DNA of 6,346 nt from NCBI GenBank assembly GCA_024224995.1, contig JAAENB010000469.1, positions 1 to 6,346 of the forward strand. Direction: 5' to 3'. The notes beneath the pieces are model-generated. The model worked only from the letters and a program-made list of their open reading frames with translations. It did not search any database and was not told the DNA's origin. The translations under genes and the position numbers were made by a program. Shown piece after piece: positions 3,557 through 6,346 of this stretch; the stretch's first letter is position 1; every line of letters begins with the position of its first letter. Source of the DNA: a bacterium (GTDB lineage Bacteria > Spirochaetota > UBA4802 > UBA5550).

Positions 3557-6346
3557 AAATACATCAAATATTTAACTCTGTGTTTTTTATACTACTACTC
3601 ATTATTTCAATTGGCAGTTTTGTTATAATCTCCATTAGCGCCCAATCCTTAACAAATGAAATTGGAAACTCCTATACAATTCTAATTGAAGAAACTTTTA
3701 ATAAAATTGACAGAGTACTTTACGAAAGGATCAGGCAAATCAATTCAATTGCAAAGGATAAAGAATTTGAAAAAATTATTACTAAAGAAAAATGTAATCA
3801 TAAAATTGATGAAAAGATTAGAGATCTTTTATTGTCAACAGGACCATGGGATAAAATAGAATTCTACACAAAAGATGGAGTTTTAGCAGGGTCCGATAAT
3901 AAAAAAAATATAGGCAGCCATATCAAAGAGAAGTCAAATGAAAAAAAAGTGGCTTTCAATAATGCGATAAAGGGGAGCACTTATTTTTCAGATATGTTTC
4001 TATCCAATGAAACCGGAAAACCGAATATACTTTTTTCAGCTCCAATAATTGATTCTTTATATCACAATAAACCGGTAATTGGAGCAGTTATTGGGTATTG
4101 CAATTGGCGGGTTATTTTAGATGTTCTTGAAGAATTAAATGTAGAACACATCTATCTCTTCAATAAAGAATATAAATTGATTGGTGAAGGGAATAATAAA
4201 AAATTAAAACTATTTGATGAGATACAATCAATTGAACCCGGTTTCAATATTTATAATAAGGGCCTATCGCATGATAAACCATCAATCATGGTCCATGCCA
4301 GTCAAAAAGGATATTTGAATTATACCGGGTCCGGATGGTTTTTGATAATTGAAGAAGATTCTAATACTGTTTTAAAACCGGTAGCGTCTTTGAAAAATTA
4401 TTCTATCTTATTTATTCTGTTGCTGGTATTATTCGCTGTGTTTGCAAGTTATTTCATTTCAACATCAATATCACAGCCTCTTCAAATATTGGTAACAGGA
4501 ATAGAAGCGGTCGGCAAAGGAAATCTTGACCATGAAATAACAATTAAAAGCAAAACAGAGATTGGCATGCTGGCACGAACTTTTAATAACATGACAACTG
4601 AGCTTAAAAAGAATCAAAAAAATCTAAAATCAAAACATCGGGACCTGGAAGAAACAAATATTGAATTGCTAAATTACAAAGAGAATTTAGAGCAAATGGT
4701 AATTGTTAAGACAGAAGAATTAGAAAAAGCGAAAGAAATAGCTGAAAAAGCGAACAGCGCCAAAAGTGAATTCCTTGCCAATATGAGTCATGAAATTCGC
4801 ACGCCAATTAATGGAGTGATAGGAATGCTGGACCTCCTTTCAGATACAACGCTTACACCGGAGCAGAAAGAGTTTAATGATATCGCAATCAACAGTTCAG
4901 AGGTTCTACTTTCAATAATCAATAATATCCTTGACATCTCAAAAATTGAAGCAGGCAAATTACATATTGAGAATATTGATTTCAAATTAAGGGAGTTCCT
5001 TGATGAATCAATAAACATACTCGATCTCAAGGCCAGGATAAAGGGGCTTCAGATATCGCTCCTTGTTTATCATGATGTTCCTGATAATATAACCGGTGAT
5101 CCTTCAAGGCTGCGTCAGCTCCTTTTGAATTTATTAAGCAACTCCATCAAGTTTACTGAATATGGAAAGGTGACACTGACCGTTTCTCCGGAAAAAGAGG
5201 ATGAAGCAGGCATACAGGTAAGGTTTTCCGTAACAGATACAGGGATTGGAATCCCCGGGAATAAGCACGATATGATCCTCAAATCTTTTTCACAGGCTGA
5301 TATTTCAACAACACGCAAATACGGCGGCACCGGGCTTGGCCTTGCGATTTCAAAAAACCTTGCAGAGCTTATGGGGGGAGGGGTTGGTTTTGAGAGTGAA
5401 GAGGGTAAGGGATCGACCTTTTGGGCGATAATAAAATTCAGTAAACAGATCCTTCAAACCAAAGCCATTAAGGCAAATGACAATATGGGCTCACCTGAAT
5501 TTTCATTAAGCGGAAAGCGAGTTCTTGTTATATCAGCCGTTGAGATCAACCGCCTGGTTTTCCGTGAGATCCTGCTTAGAGAAGAAATTTTTGTTGGAGA
5601 GGCTAAAGGCAGCAATGAAGCTATAAAAATCCTGCAGGAGAAAAAAGAAAAACCCTTTGACGCTATAATAATTGATAAAGATGTGCCGGGTATAAGCTGC
5701 CTGGAGTTTGCGGAGATGTTAAAGTCAGGTGAAAATTTTGATCCAAAACCGCTTATTTTGATGACTGCGTATGGTAAGAAAGGAGACATAGCCCATATTG
5801 AAAAATATGGATTTTCCGCGTACGTATCTATGCCTGCCGGGAATGATGTTATAGTGGAAATATTAAAAAAAGTGATTTTCCATATTCCGGAAGATTCGGA
5901 TAAGAATAACCGGAGCAGCATAATTACAAAACATTCAATTCTAGAGAGAAATGAAACACTAAAGGTCCTTATTGTGGAGGATAATATTGTAAACCGGAAA
6001 GTGGCCGCGCGAATGATGGAAAAGCTTGGCATTCAAGCAAGTGTTGCGGTTAATGGAAAAGAAGCTGTGCTGGCTTATCGTAAGAAAAAATTCGATCTTA
6101 TTTTAATGGACCTGCTGATGCCTGAAGTTGATGGATTTGACGCAGCAGTGCAAATCAGGAATATTGAAAAAGAAACATGCCGCCACGCTATCATTATTGC
6201 GGTAACAGCCTTAGTTACAAAGGATGATTATGATCACTGTATAGAGGCAGGCATGGACGGTTTCATTTCAAAACCTATAAAGAAAGAGGATCTGGAAAAA
6301 ATTGTTATAAAGCATTTTGGTAAGGGGAGGAGTTTGGAGAAGAAAG
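3553..6346 (+). CDS. Hybrid sensor histidine kinase with Cache-like sensor and two receiver domains, 3' end cut by window
   Basis: The frame is open from ATG 3553 to the right edge (931 codons plus one base). Order of parts: TM1 about 9-30; extracytoplasmic sensor about 31-280 of double-Cache size and character ([13 protein letters not shown] at 57-69, FSAPIID at 161-167, VIGAVIGY at 175-182); TM2 about 283-303; HAMP about 303-356 (Pro309, Glu336); coiled coil about 349-403; HisKA with [19 protein letters not shown], phosphorylated His413; HATPase with N box (Asn526, Asn530), G1 DTGIGIP (562-568) and G2 YGGTGLGL (590-597). Receiver 1 (about 655-776) keeps Asp708 and Thr738 but lacks the acidic pair (VISAVEIN) and has Met760 in place of the conserved Lys. 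Receiver 2 (about 804-920) is complete: Glu809-Asp810, Asp853, Thr885, Lys907. It would autophosphorylate on His413 and pass phosphate to Asp853; an HPt domain or separate phosphotransfer partner may follow. It lies three bases after the binding-protein gene, its likely ligand partner. Output genes are not in view. Confidence 0.93.
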   Translation, partial: MKIHQIFNSVFFILLLIISIGSFVIISISAQSLTNEIGNSYTILIEETFNKIDRVLYERIRQINSIAKDKEFEKIITKEKCNHKIDEKIRDLLLSTGPWDKIEFYTKDGVLAGSDNKKNIGSHIKEKSNEKKVAFNNAIKGSTYFSDMFLSNETGKPNILFSAPIIDSLYHNKPVIGAVIGYCNWRVILDVLEELNVEHIYLFNKEYKLIGEGNNKKLKLFDEIQSIEPGFNIYNKGLSHDKPSIMVHASQKGYLNYTGSGWFLIIEEDSNTVLKPVASLKNYSILFILLLVLFAVFASYFISTSISQPLQILVTGIEAVGKGNLDHEITIKSKTEIGMLARTFNNMTTELKKNQKNLKSKHRDLEETNIELLNYKENLEQMVIVKTEELEKAKEIAEKANSAKSEFLANMSHEIRTPINGVIGMLDLLSDTTLTPEQKEFNDIAINSSEVLLSIINNILDISKIEAGKLHIENIDFKLREFLDESINILDLKARIKGLQISLLVYHDVPDNITGDPSRLRQLLLNLLSNSIKFTEYGKVTLTVSPEKEDEAGIQVRFSVTDTGIGIPGNKHDMILKSFSQADISTTRKYGGTGLGLAISKNLAELMGGGVGFESEEGKGSTFWAIIKFSKQILQTKAIKANDNMGSPEFSLSGKRVLVISAVEINRLVFREILLREEIFVGEAKGSNEAIKILQEKKEKPFDAIIIDKDVPGISCLEFAEMLKSGENFDPKPLILMTAYGKKGDIAHIEKYGFSAYVSMPAGNDVIVEILKKVIFHIPEDSDKNNRSSIITKHSILERNETLKVLIVEDNIVNRKVAARMMEKLGIQASVAVNGKEAVLAYRKKKFDLILMDLLMPEVDGFDAAVQIRNIEKETCRHAIIIAVTALVTKDDYDHCIEAGMDGFISKPIKKEDLEKIVIKHFGKGRSLEKK

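Noticed and set aside
5454..6032. 192-codon minus-strand frame
   Set aside because: It is antisense to the receiver domains of the kinase, whose plus-strand motifs are unmistakable.

Overview
The window looks like the chromosome of a Gram-negative bacterium of moderately low GC content. It holds a lipoprotein with two Lcl/DUF1566 domains, a periplasmic-type NMT1-like binding protein, and a large hybrid histidine kinase with a Cache-type sensor. This mix is common in Desulfobacterota and Spirochaetota and related environmental lineages. That placement is an inference from gene families only; there is no rRNA or other marker gene here. No mobile element, CRISPR array, tRNA or rRNA was seen.

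Left part (1-1976): a PadR-family repressor gene runs off the left edge on the minus strand. Its promoter is nearly consensus and carries three TACTAT elements spaced exactly 15 bp apart, which suggests autoregulation. Divergent from it on the plus strand is a 409-residue lipoprotein with two tandem Lcl-type domains. It ends at a strong hairpin that can serve as a terminator for both converging genes.

Middle (1982-2529): a 92-residue cysteine-rich exported protein lies on the minus strand. A 269-base divergent intergenic region follows. Its right half holds a 9-bp hairpin whose 3' arm enters a Shine-Dalgarno sequence and whose loop is complementary to the following start codon. That start codon opens a previously hidden 29-codon ORF (2444-2533).

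Right part (2444-6346): the small ORF overlaps by ATGA the gene for an NMT1/THI5-like substrate-binding protein with an N-terminal membrane anchor. Three bases after that gene begins a hybrid histidine kinase of at least 931 residues, running off the right edge. Its order is TM, Cache-like sensor, TM, HAMP, coiled coil, HisKA, HATPase, a degenerate receiver and an intact receiver. No ABC permease or ATPase gene is present. The most economical reading is a signalling unit in which the anchored binding protein presents a small ligand to the kinase, made as one polycistron with translational coupling at both junctions. The RNA element before the small ORF and the two ATGA junctions are the most unusual features of the window.
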